Origin: CAXSBR01 sp964252015
Lineage (GTDB): Bacteria > Actinomycetota > Actinomycetes > Mycobacteriales > Jatrophihabitantaceae
Length of the DNA: 64,000 nucleotides
Reading direction: 5' to 3'
NCBI GenBank assembly: GCA_964252015.1
Contig: CAXULW010000003.1
Location: forward strand, 1-64,000
Shown: positions 8,786 to 15,936 of the stretch, one piece after another
Layout of the letters: every line of letters starts with the position of its first letter
Position numbering within the stretch: position 1 is the first letter of the stretch
Notes under the pieces: model-generated
Told to the model about the DNA's origin: nothing
The model's database searches: none
What the model saw: only the letters and a program-made list of their open reading frames with translations
Program-made: the position numbers and the translations under genes

Positions 8786-9060
8786 ACCTGCGCCGGATGC
8801 TCAGCGGGCCGGCGTACGCACGGCGGCTCACCGACGCCGCCATGTCAGCTGACGCCGTGGTCGCACCGAGGCCATGGTGACGTCGTGGACGCCCGACGCA
8901 GGCGCCCTCGTCACCACGCCGCAGGGTCGGCTGCAGGTCATCGCAGGAGCGGTCGTCCTCGCCACCGGGGCGTCTGGTACCCGGTGACCGGCCGCCCGGG
9001 GTGTACACGACGGGGCAGCTGCAGCCGCCGGTTACCGTGGCCGGCCGCGCCCGGGCGGGT
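8786..9060 (+). pseudogene. FAD/NAD(P) oxidoreductase remnant, frameshifted
   Basis: Three consecutive pieces in alternating frames spell out one family. GPAYARRLTDAAMSADAVV ends near 8877. TSWTPDAGALVTTPQGRL, then AGAVVLATGASGTR, runs from 8877 to about 8982. GDRPPGVYTTGQLQ (8983-9024) follows in the first frame again. The last motif is characteristic of pyridine-nucleotide-disulfide-type oxidoreductases that pair with GlpA-like subunits. At least two frameshifts and several deletions have destroyed the gene. Confidence 0.65.
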
Positions 9061-9171
9061 GTTCCCGGGTGCCGTCGTCGGTCTTGGACGCCATCGACCA
9101 CACCGCCGGCGACGTCACCATCTCACTGGCCCGACCGGAATAGCGCATCGGTTCGCGGTGCTGTTGCCGGT

Positions 9172-10203
9172 GTGAAGAAGATCGGTTTCCTCTCGTTCGG
9201 ACACTGGCGCAACGCGGGCGGCTCGCAGACCAGGACCGCCGCGGACGCCTTACTGCAGACCATCGATCTGGCTCAGGCCGCGGAGGACATCGGCATCGAC
9301 GGCGCTTTCGTCCGGGTGCACCATTTCGAGCGTCAGCTCGCCGCACCGTTCCCGTTGCTCGCAGCGATCGCCGCGCGAACCAGCCACATCGAGATCGGCA
9401 CCGGCGTGATCGACCTGCGCTACGAGAACCCGCTGTACATGGCCGAAGAAGCGGCCGCGGTGGACCTGATCAGCGGCGGCCGCCTCCAGCTCGGCGTGAG
9501 CCGCGGATCGCCGGAGACCGTGCTGCGCGGTTCCGAGGTCTTCGGCTACCGGCCGCCCGACGGCCAGACCGACGCTGATGCCGCCCGGGAGAAGGTCGAG
9601 GTCTTCCTGGCCGCCATTAGCGGCCAGACGGTGGCCACCACCGACCCGGCCCGAACCGGCTTCCGCGGCGGCCTGGCCATCCAGCCGCAGTCCCCCGGGC
9701 TGGCCGAGCGCATCTGGTGGGGTTCGGGCACCCGAGCCACCGCGGTGTGGGCGGCGAAAATGGGCGTCAACCTGCAGAGTTCGACCCTGCTGTCCGAGGA
9801 CACCGGCGTCCCGTTCGATCAGCTGCAGGCCGAGCAGATCAGGCTCTACCGCGAGGCCTGGGCCGAGCAGGGCTGGGATCGCACCCCGCAAGTCTCGGTG
9901 TCGCGCAGCATTCTGCCCATCACCGAGGACGTGGACCGGATGTACTTCGGTGATCAGGCCCATGACGACCAGGTCGGCCTGCTGGCCGGCGTGCGTTCGC
10001 GGTTCGGCAAGACCTACGCGGGTGAGCCCGACCGGATCGCCGTCGAACTGGCTGCGGACGAGGCCGTACAGGCGGCCGACACCGTGCTGTTCACGGTTCC
10101 CAACCAGCTGGGCGTCGGCTACAACGCTCGCATCCTGCGCACCATCGCCGAGCACATCGCCCCGTCCATCGGCTGGACGCCGGCCAACGCAACGTTGGCC
10201 TGA
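9172..10203 (+). CDS. LLM class flavin-dependent oxidoreductase
   Basis: The 343-residue luciferase-like TIM-barrel oxidoreductase carries the family segments IDGAFVRVHHFERQLAAPFP, the beta-strand IEIGTGVIDLRYENP and GGRLQLGVSRGSPE. It uses FMN or F420; the cofactor cannot be decided. The start is placed at GTG 9172 (VKKIGFLSFGHW). The frame is open back to 9001, but that part encodes the FAD oxidoreductase remnant. The Shine-Dalgarno is weak. No partner flavin reductase is adjacent. A stem-loop overlaps its last codons. Confidence 0.88.
   Translation: MKKIGFLSFGHWRNAGGSQTRTAADALLQTIDLAQAAEDIGIDGAFVRVHHFERQLAAPFPLLAAIAARTSHIEIGTGVIDLRYENPLYMAEEAAAVDLISGGRLQLGVSRGSPETVLRGSEVFGYRPPDGQTDADAAREKVEVFLAAISGQTVATTDPARTGFRGGLAIQPQSPGLAERIWWGSGTRATAVWAAKMGVNLQSSTLLSEDTGVPFDQLQAEQIRLYREAWAEQGWDRTPQVSVSRSILPITEDVDRMYFGDQAHDDQVGLLAGVRSRFGKTYAGEPDRIAVELAADEAVQAADTVLFTVPNQLGVGYNARILRTIAEHIAPSIGWTPANATLA
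10182..10200 (+). terminator. Stem-loop at the end of the LLM gene
   Basis: GGCCAACG and CGTTGGCC form a perfect 8-bp stem with a CAA loop, directly before the TGA stop at 10201. There is no T-tract, so it may be an actinobacterial U-less terminator or an mRNA 3'-end stabiliser between convergent genes. Confidence 0.4.
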
Positions 10204-10351
10204 TGTCCGGCTAGCCCACGTCGGACCGACGCCCGGACCGAACGTGCTGGTAACGGGTGCTGGTTACCGTCTCGGCGCAACCGATGGTGCTCGACCTGCA
10301 GACCCAAGCCTGGCCCACCGCAACCCGCCGACAGTCGAACACGTCTGCCGG

Positions 10352-11368
10352 TCAGGGCCGCACAATCGGCTTCATCGAGGCCGAGTCGCGGCGGCTCGCG
10401 GTGAGGGCGTCGCCGACGTGGTCAAGGTCGTAGTGGCCGGTGACCAGCTCGCCGAGTTGGACCCTTCCGTTGACGACCAGATCGATCGCCGTGGGCCAGG
10501 TGTTGGCGTAGCGGAAGGCGCCGGTGATGACCAGCTCCCGATCCTGCAGGTAGGACAGGGGAAGCGTCACTTCGTCACCGCCCATGCCCACGAGAACGAC
10601 TCGACCAGCGGGCGCGAGGGTGTTGACGGCGTCCCAGGTGGCCCGGCCCTGACCAGAACACTCGACCAGGACATTGGCCTGGTAGCCGTGGTCGGCGAGC
10701 GATCGGTGGGCCACGTCCAGCGTGCCGAAACCCATTGACCGGGCCAAGGCGAGGCGGTCGGTGTTGACGTCGGTGACGAGGATGTCGGCGGCTCCGTAGG
10801 CGCGCGCGACCTGGGCGGCGATGAGTCCGATGGGTCCAGCTCCGGTTACCAGGACCCGGTCGCTGGGACTGACCCCGGCGCGGCGGCAGGACCAGACGCC
10901 GACCGACAGCGGTTCGATCAGGGCGGCCTCGTCATCACTCATCGAGTCTGGAACCGCATAGACGAATGCGGTCGGCATGACCACGTACTCGGCGAAAGCT
11001 CCATCGATCGGCGGGGTAGCGAAGAATCGGACGCGGGGGCACAGGTTGTAGCGACCGGCCAGGCATTGCGTGCACGAACGGCACGGCACGCCGGGTTCGA
11101 TCGAGACGCGCTGCCCCACGGCGAGGGTGGTGACACCCGAGCCGACCGCAGCGACCTGCCCACCGGCCTCATGGCCAAGGATCAACGGTGCATCCACGAT
11201 GTACGGGCCGATACGGCCGTGCTCGAAGTAGTGGATGTCGGAGCCGCACACGCCGACCGATCCGATCCGGATGAGGACTTCGTCCGCGCCTGGTTCCGGA
11301 ATGGGACGTTCCTCCACACCCAACTTGCCGATCCCGTAGAGCACGCTCACTCGCATCACATCGGTCAC
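10352..11368 (-). CDS. Zinc-containing polyol (sorbitol/xylitol-type) dehydrogenase
   Basis: The 338-residue medium-chain dehydrogenase has the catalytic zinc segment VGVCGSDIHYFEHGRIG and GHEAGGQVAAVG. The structural-zinc cysteines are in PCRSCTQCLAGRYNLC, and the NAD(P)-binding Rossmann loop is VLVTGAGPIGLIAAQVA. The CGSDIHYFEHG form is typical of sorbitol, xylitol and iditol dehydrogenases, which oxidise polyols to ketoses. GGAGGA precedes the start at 11368. It lies convergent to the LLM gene. With the nearby sugar importer and kinase fossil, a polyol pathway is plausible. Confidence 0.9.
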   Translation of the reverse strand: MTDVMRVSVLYGIGKLGVEERPIPEPGADEVLIRIGSVGVCGSDIHYFEHGRIGPYIVDAPLILGHEAGGQVAAVGSGVTTLAVGQRVSIEPGVPCRSCTQCLAGRYNLCPRVRFFATPPIDGAFAEYVVMPTAFVYAVPDSMSDDEAALIEPLSVGVWSCRRAGVSPSDRVLVTGAGPIGLIAAQVARAYGAADILVTDVNTDRLALARSMGFGTLDVAHRSLADHGYQANVLVECSGQGRATWDAVNTLAPAGRVVLVGMGGDEVTLPLSYLQDRELVITGAFRYANTWPTAIDLVVNGRVQLGELVTGHYDLDHVGDALTASRRDSASMKPIVRP

Positions 11369-11667
11369 CGCCAGGGTCCTCCTTTGCGCTCATATGAGGA
11401 GACGACTCGGTGCCGCTCACATCGACAGTGTGCCTGCCCGGTCGTTCAACTCAGTGGCGCCTTGACCGGGCCAGACGTCGAATCGGGTTCGATCGAGTTG
11501 GTCTGCACCCAGTCGCCTGAACCAGCGGTGGCACCCGGCGCTCTTCGACGCGCCGATGATCACCACCAGCCCCGCGGCCGCGCGCGCCACCAAAGCCCAG
11601 GGCGACATCGCGGCGGCCCGCGCCCGCCACCACCACGTCGCTACGGCGCTGACAAGGTCTGCGGTAC
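11369..11667 (-). other. Gene-poor stretch with a possible flavoprotein fossil
   Basis: This ~300-bp gap holds the ADH ribosome binding site and no intact gene. On the minus strand, at about 11540-11650, two frames give DVVVAGAG and then ARAAAGLVVIIGASKSAG. Together they look like a broken FAD-binding N-terminus (GxGxxG followed by a strand and an acidic-type end). This may be the remnant of a flavin dehydrogenase, but the evidence is thin. Confidence 0.25.
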
Positions 11668-11853
11668 CTAGCGCGTGAAGGGGTGTAACAACCGGTAGAA
11701 GTTGATGCCGTAACCCCAGCCGTAGGTCTTCGGGGTGAACAGCCGACTGTCGTCCGGATTCCAGGACCGGCTCTTCCACCGGGCTTTGGTGGGTTTGGCG
11801 AAGTCGTACGGCAGGCCCGCAACCTTCTTCTCAGGTGGAGGGTTCTCTTTCAT
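11668..11853 (-). CDS. Small DUF5808-like protein
   Basis: This 61-residue protein is rich in Lys, Pro and aromatic residues. Its C-terminal stretch LFTPKTYGWGYGINFYRLL matches the compact (F/V)xPKxxGxGxxxNF pattern of DUF5808. Function is unknown. It has no signal peptide or membrane segment. It sits 24 bp downstream of the SpoIID gene on the same strand and may be cotranscribed. Confidence 0.6.
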   Translation of the reverse strand: MKENPPPEKKVAGLPYDFAKPTKARWKSRSWNPDDSRLFTPKTYGWGYGINFYRLLHPFTR

Positions 11854-11877
11854 ATTCTGGACGTTACGCCCGGTGGT

Positions 11878-13416
11878 TCAGTCGTGATAAGGGGCCATCC
11901 CGATAGGCGCGTCGCCGGCGGACCCGAAGACCTCGGTCGTCGCGCCGTACACATACCAACGGTGGTTTGACGGTCGGTACACGGCCAGATCCGCCCTACC
12001 GTCGCCGGTGAAGTCGCCGGTCACCGGGATGTCACCCTTCACGCCGTAATGGACGCCGTGGTGGCCGCGCCAGTAGAACGTGTTGGTCGAAGGCCGGTAG
12101 ACGGCGATGTCGGTCGTGCCGTTCCCGTCGTAGTCGGCGGGCATCGGAATGTCGCCCTTCACGCCGTACACCACTGAACTCTGCCCGCGGATGTACCACC
12201 GTCCGCTGCTCGGCCGGAACAAGGCGATGCTGTCGGCGTAGTCGGTGGCGGACGTACCGGTGTAGTGCCCGGGAACCGGAATGTCGTCCGGGCCCCCGTA
12301 CTGCACGTGGGACGCAACGTGGCCGCTCGATGTCGCCTGATACCAAACGCCGGTGGATGGACGGAACGTTGCGAGCACGGTCGGCTCCTGTACCCCGGCG
12401 TACTGGGCCTGCACCGCGATGTCTCCAGCGGCGCCGAAGTGCACTCGCGACGTGATCGCGCCGGTCGGGCCACCGAGGTACCACATGGCGGTGGACGGTC
12501 GGTATACACCGATGTGGGCGAACCCGTCGCCGTTGGTGGTGATCACCGGTCGATCACCGGAAACGCCGAACCAGAACGCCGTCGGGTACCCATCGTCGAG
12601 CACCCAGCGCCCGGCGTTGAACACAACCCGGGTGCTGCGCTGCTGAAACTCGAAGTCGTGCGCCGTCCGCAGCTGCCGGGCCGAAGCCAGCTGGATGCCG
12701 GGGAAGTAGTACTTGCCCAGGATCACGTTGAACTTATTGCCGCTGCTCGCCTCGTTGCAGGCCTGCGTGCCGTACTGGCTCATTTGACTTCCGTTCGCGC
12801 CGGCCCCGCATGATTCGGTGGACCGATCGAGATAGGCGCGGTAGGACGCTTGCACGATCCTGCCGTCCCTGCGGACCGCTACCGGCCACGTGGCCAGCAC
12901 GGCCGCAGTGGTGCGGTCGTTCTGGGTGTTTGCCTTGTACACCTGAAAATTGGTGTCGTCCGTGACGTCGAAGCAGTTGCTCCTCGTATTCAGGTAACCC
13001 CCGAAGTGGGTCACCCAGTACCAGGCGTACGACTTTATGGCCACGGCGCCAGCGCCGAGCGCGTCTTCGTCCCAGCTCGATATCCATTCATTCGGTAAAA
13101 CGTTCTCGACGTACGTCTGGAACGGGACCGTTACAATCTTTCCCGTATTGAGCAGCACCTTGATGGTGGCCGGCGGCGTCGTTTGCGAGGTATAGCCGGT
13201 ACACGATGTCGACGACGAGGGCTTGCACGTCACGCCGGCCAGCCCGCAGTCACCCGACGACGCCGCGACCGCGTTGGGCAGCAGGCCGCCAGGGCGGCTG
13301 ATCGGGGCCGAACTCGCCGGTCGGCCCGTGGCCGCCGCGATGGTTCCACTCGCGACCAACGCAACTGCGCCCACGACGACGGCGGCGCGGCGGACAAATC
13401 TGAGCTCTTGACGCAT
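11878..13416 (-). CDS. Secreted SpoIID/LytB-domain protein with C-terminal beta-repeats
   Basis: The 512-residue protein has an N-terminal signal sequence (RRAAVVVGAVALVASGTIAA, about residues 9-28). A SpoIID-like domain follows at about 75-260 (PFQTYVENVLPNEW, GAVAIKSYAWYWV, GSQMSQYGTQA). SpoIID domains bind or cleave denuded peptidoglycan glycan. Residues about 290-510 hold repeats of roughly 45 residues with GDIPVxxDxxGDGxxDxAVYRPS and WY, resembling FG-GAP/VCBS-like beta-propeller blades. It is likely extracellular and cell-wall directed. A decayed partial copy lies at 14966-15355. Three TAACG direct repeats upstream (13601-13629) may regulate it. Confidence 0.85.
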   Translation of the reverse strand: MRQELRFVRRAAVVVGAVALVASGTIAAATGRPASSAPISRPGGLLPNAVAASSGDCGLAGVTCKPSSSTSCTGYTSQTTPPATIKVLLNTGKIVTVPFQTYVENVLPNEWISSWDEDALGAGAVAIKSYAWYWVTHFGGYLNTRSNCFDVTDDTNFQVYKANTQNDRTTAAVLATWPVAVRRDGRIVQASYRAYLDRSTESCGAGANGSQMSQYGTQACNEASSGNKFNVILGKYYFPGIQLASARQLRTAHDFEFQQRSTRVVFNAGRWVLDDGYPTAFWFGVSGDRPVITTNGDGFAHIGVYRPSTAMWYLGGPTGAITSRVHFGAAGDIAVQAQYAGVQEPTVLATFRPSTGVWYQATSSGHVASHVQYGGPDDIPVPGHYTGTSATDYADSIALFRPSSGRWYIRGQSSVVYGVKGDIPMPADYDGNGTTDIAVYRPSTNTFYWRGHHGVHYGVKGDIPVTGDFTGDGRADLAVYRPSNHRWYVYGATTEVFGSAGDAPIGMAPYHD

Positions 13417-13600
13417 GTCGAGCCTTCCGTCAGACAGGCCAATGTGGCGACCCGCCTTGACGCAAGCCCGGGACTGTTAAGGATCACTATGCGCCTCGCG
13501 CGGCCGGCTCGACGCCAGAGCCGACCGTTACGAACCATTCGCCCGAGATCTCGGTAAGTGAGCTTTCGTGCATCGGTGGGGAAAGTTCTGCCCGGGTACG

Positions 13601-13629
13601 GCGTTAACGCAGCGTTACCCCAAGCGTTA
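13601..13629 (-). promoter_or_regulatory. Triple TAACGC direct repeat upstream of the SpoIID gene
   Basis: The hexamer GCGTTA (TAACGC on the minus strand) occurs at 13601-13606, 13612-13617 and 13624-13629, at 11-12 bp intervals. One-turn spacing of direct repeats is typical of OmpR-family response-regulator sites. It lies about 190 bp upstream of the minus-strand SpoIID gene start. Confidence 0.4.
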
Positions 13630-13693
13630 GCCCGGGGCCTACATCTATCGGCGTGCCGGTGACGCTTACGTGTGGTCGTTGGCCACGTCGGGG

Positions 13694-14107
13694 TTACGAG
13701 AGCTGGTTCCTCAGGTCGTCGATAGCGATGTTGGCCCAGTGCCGGACGCCGCGTCCGTCAGCGCCGACTTCGCCGAGGTGGTATTGCGTAATCGCAAACG
13801 CTTTGTCTCGCGCGGCGATACCCATCATCGGCGCGCCGGTGTGGTGGCCGGTCATCTCGACGCGGGCCGAGACGAAGTCGCCGTCGTGAAGCAGGTGGGT
13901 CACGCTGACCTGCAGGTCAGGCGCCGCTGACCGGAACATGCCAATCGCCCCCTTCAGGTGTGCCGCCATGTCAGGCTCATCGGCCGCGAAGGGGTGGTGG
14001 TCGACTGCATCGGGGGCGAGCGCGGCGTCGACGACGTCGAGTTCGCCCTTACCGAAACCCAACTCGAAGACGTCGCGGACGAGGCCCTTGGCCCTGGGGT
14101 CAGACAC
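13694..14107 (-). CDS. SnoaL-like ester cyclase family protein
   Basis: This 137-residue single-domain SnoaL/NTF2-fold protein contains the family pattern VVDAALAPDAVDHHPF, AIGMFRSAAPDLQV and VSARVEMTGHHTGAPMMG. Such proteins include polyketide cyclases and small hydrolases; the substrate is unknown. The start is GTG at 14107, with GAGGAG just upstream. A longer reading would overlap the divergent TetR gene. It is probably controlled by that TetR protein through the shared 67-bp intergenic region. Confidence 0.82.
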   Translation of the reverse strand: MSDPRAKGLVRDVFELGFGKGELDVVDAALAPDAVDHHPFAADEPDMAAHLKGAIGMFRSAAPDLQVSVTHLLHDGDFVSARVEMTGHHTGAPMMGIAARDKAFAITQYHLGEVGADGRGVRHWANIAIDDLRNQLS

Positions 14108-14135
14108 TCGACTCAGCTCCTCGCTGCTATATTGG

Positions 14136-14151
14136 ATCCAGCCCACTGGAT
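14136..14151. promoter_or_regulatory. Inverted repeat between SnoaL and TetR genes
   Basis: ATCCAG and CTGGAT form a perfect 6-bp inverted repeat with a CCCA spacer. It is flanked by weaker symmetry (CTAT on the left, ATAG on the right). It lies centrally in the divergent promoter region, so it is the natural candidate for the TetR operator. Confidence 0.45.
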
Positions 14152-14174
14152 TGAATAGTTGGAGTTTGTATCTG

Positions 14175-14858
14175 ATGGCTCGTCCTGTCAAGCCGGTGCC
14201 CCGGAACGCTGGCCCGCACGAATCCGGGCCACGCAATTACGACGGGAGCGGACGACGCCGGCAGGCGGCCGCAACCCGCGTGGCCGTGATCGAGGCGGCG
14301 CGCTCGGCGTTCCTCGAGCAGGGCTACGCCGCCGCCTCGATTCCCTCGATCGCCCGGCTGGCCGGGGTTTCCGCCGACCTTGTCTACAAGACAATCGGGC
14401 CCAAGCCCGCGCTGCTCAAGGCGGTGTTCGACACGTCCGTGACCGGTGATGACGAGCCCGTCAGCATGCAGGAACGACCGGCCATCCTTGGTTTGAAAGC
14501 CATGACCGACACCAGGCAGATCCTCCGGACGTACGCGGACGTGGCCGTGGGCGTCTTGACCCGGCTCACGCCGATCTACCGTCTCGCCCGCGACGCCGCC
14601 GCAGCGGAACCCGCGGCCGGCGCCGTCGTCGCGCAAATGAACAGCGAACGGCTCACTGGCATGAGTGCAATGGCCGCTCAACTCGTTGCCCTCGGCGAGC
14701 TCAAAGACGAACTCACCCACGCCGATACCCGCGACATCCTGTGGACCTACAACTCTCCAGAACTGTACGAACTCCTCGTTCTCAACCGCGGGTGGTCCAC
14801 CGACCGCTACCGGCAGTTCCTCCGCGACGCCCTTCCTTCGGCTCTCATCGCCGAATAG
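14175..14858 (+). CDS. TetR family transcriptional regulator
   Basis: The 227-residue protein has a TetR helix-turn-helix at about 35-80 (TRVAVIEAARSAFLEQGYAA, then IPSIARLAGVSADLVYKTIG), where VYKTIGPKPALL is the usual recognition-helix end. A helical ligand-binding and dimerisation domain follows. Its 30-residue basic, Pro/Gly-rich N-terminal extension is unusual but common in actinobacteria. The start is ATG at 14175, with GGAG about 11 bp upstream. It is divergent from the SnoaL gene, which is probably its target. Confidence 0.9.
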   Translation: MARPVKPVPRNAGPHESGPRNYDGSGRRRQAAATRVAVIEAARSAFLEQGYAAASIPSIARLAGVSADLVYKTIGPKPALLKAVFDTSVTGDDEPVSMQERPAILGLKAMTDTRQILRTYADVAVGVLTRLTPIYRLARDAAAAEPAAGAVVAQMNSERLTGMSAMAAQLVALGELKDELTHADTRDILWTYNSPELYELLVLNRGWSTDRYRQFLRDALPSALIAE

Positions 14859-14965
14859 GACGCGACTGGCACGCGACGAGTACGCACCTGCCGTGGCCGC
14901 GGGTGTGGGCACCGATTCCAGACTCAAGAGGCGCTGCCGTGAAGTGTCCTTCAGCCGGTAATCGC

Positions 14966-15355
14966 ACGTCGTCCGTGACGCCGACGCAGTTCTGCTTCGT
15001 ATTCAGGTGTCCCCGGAAGTGCGTCGCCAGTACCGGCGTACAACATAATTGCGGTGCGGCGCCGAGCGCGTCTTCGTCCCAGCTCGATATCCATTCATTC
15101 GGTAAAATGTTTTCGACGTGGGTCTGGAACGGGACCGTCACAATCCTCCCCGTATTGAGTAGCACCTTGATGGTGGCCGGCGGCGTCGTTGCGAGGTATA
15201 GCCGGTACACAATGTCGATGACGATGGCTTGCACGTCACGCCGGCCAGCCCGCAGTCACCAGACGACGCGACTACTGCATTCGGCAGCAGACCACCAGTC
15301 TAGTGATCGGGGCCGAACTGCCGGACTGTAGACGATCACCATGCGCCACTACGCG
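14966..15355 (-). pseudogene. Decayed partial copy of the SpoIID gene
   Basis: On the minus strand this matches the region around the start and SpoIID N-terminal half of the gene at 11878-13416. The shared stretch TIKVLLNTGRIVTVPFQT, then HVENILPNEWISSWDEDALG, differs at only a few residues. The copy lacks the signal-peptide coding region (it jumps from the GAELP-like segment straight to the upstream flank), has small internal deletions (GAVAIKSYAWY is lost) and frameshifts, and ends near 14966. It is a non-functional duplicate separated from the parent by the SnoaL/TetR pair. Confidence 0.85.
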
Positions 15356-15936
15356 AGTTGGCATCGCTCACGGACCCTCTCGGCGGCCGGACGGTACGGG
15401 CTGGACGCTGACCACGAGGCCCCGGCTTGTAACTTTGAAATATGAACGCCAGAAGAACTATCTATTACGCCTGTCGTTCGCGCCGATAATTAAACGATCA
15501 CTCAAGCGTCCTGACCGGCGCATGAGCGGGGAATGCTTATTGGCTAAACCAGTGATTGGGCTCACTGCGCGCCAGATCACAACCCAGCATTTCTCGGCAG
15601 TAAGCGCTAATTGGGCTCGCCGGACAGCGATAAGGGTTGACACGCGCGGTGGGGGCGCGCTTTGCTTTTGTTGGCGAAAGAAGGCCGGTCTGGACACCGG
15701 AGCCGTCACACAGCGCGCATCGGGGGAAGCAGACGCTCAGCACCGGACGACGTCCTGACTCCACCCAGCGTTCAAACCGAGCCATCGCATCGGTTGCCCA
15801 ACCCGCCCATGCCTCTCGGCCGTTGACGGGGTTCCAACATTCCGCCGCCACCGGCGTATCCGTATCAAGCCCCTCGCTCCGCTGCCCTCCGGCAGACCCC
15901 GTAGCGACCGAGGGCTTGCCACCGAGGGGGAAACTC
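15356..15936 (+). other. Long leader region ahead of the glucan synthase operon
   Basis: This ~580-bp region has no convincing gene, and its first 250 bp is AT-richer than the neighbours. It contains a perfect inverted repeat CAGTGA-N6-TCACTG (15550-15567). It also has a small GCGCG/CGCGC hairpin followed by TTTGCTTTTG (15644-15670) that could act as an attenuator. The GT2 gene starts at its end with GAGGGGGA as ribosome binding site. No known riboswitch consensus was recognised. Confidence 0.5.

Noticed and set aside
9001..9171. Extended N-terminus of the LLM oxidoreductase
   Set aside because: The in-frame upstream residues encode the GVYTTGQLQ segment of a decayed FAD oxidoreductase, not part of a luciferase-like fold.
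15644..15670. Riboswitch (c-di-GMP or c-di-AMP type) ahead of the GT2 gene
   Set aside because: The region was read for the conserved cores of these classes and none was found; only a simple hairpin with a T-rich tail is present.
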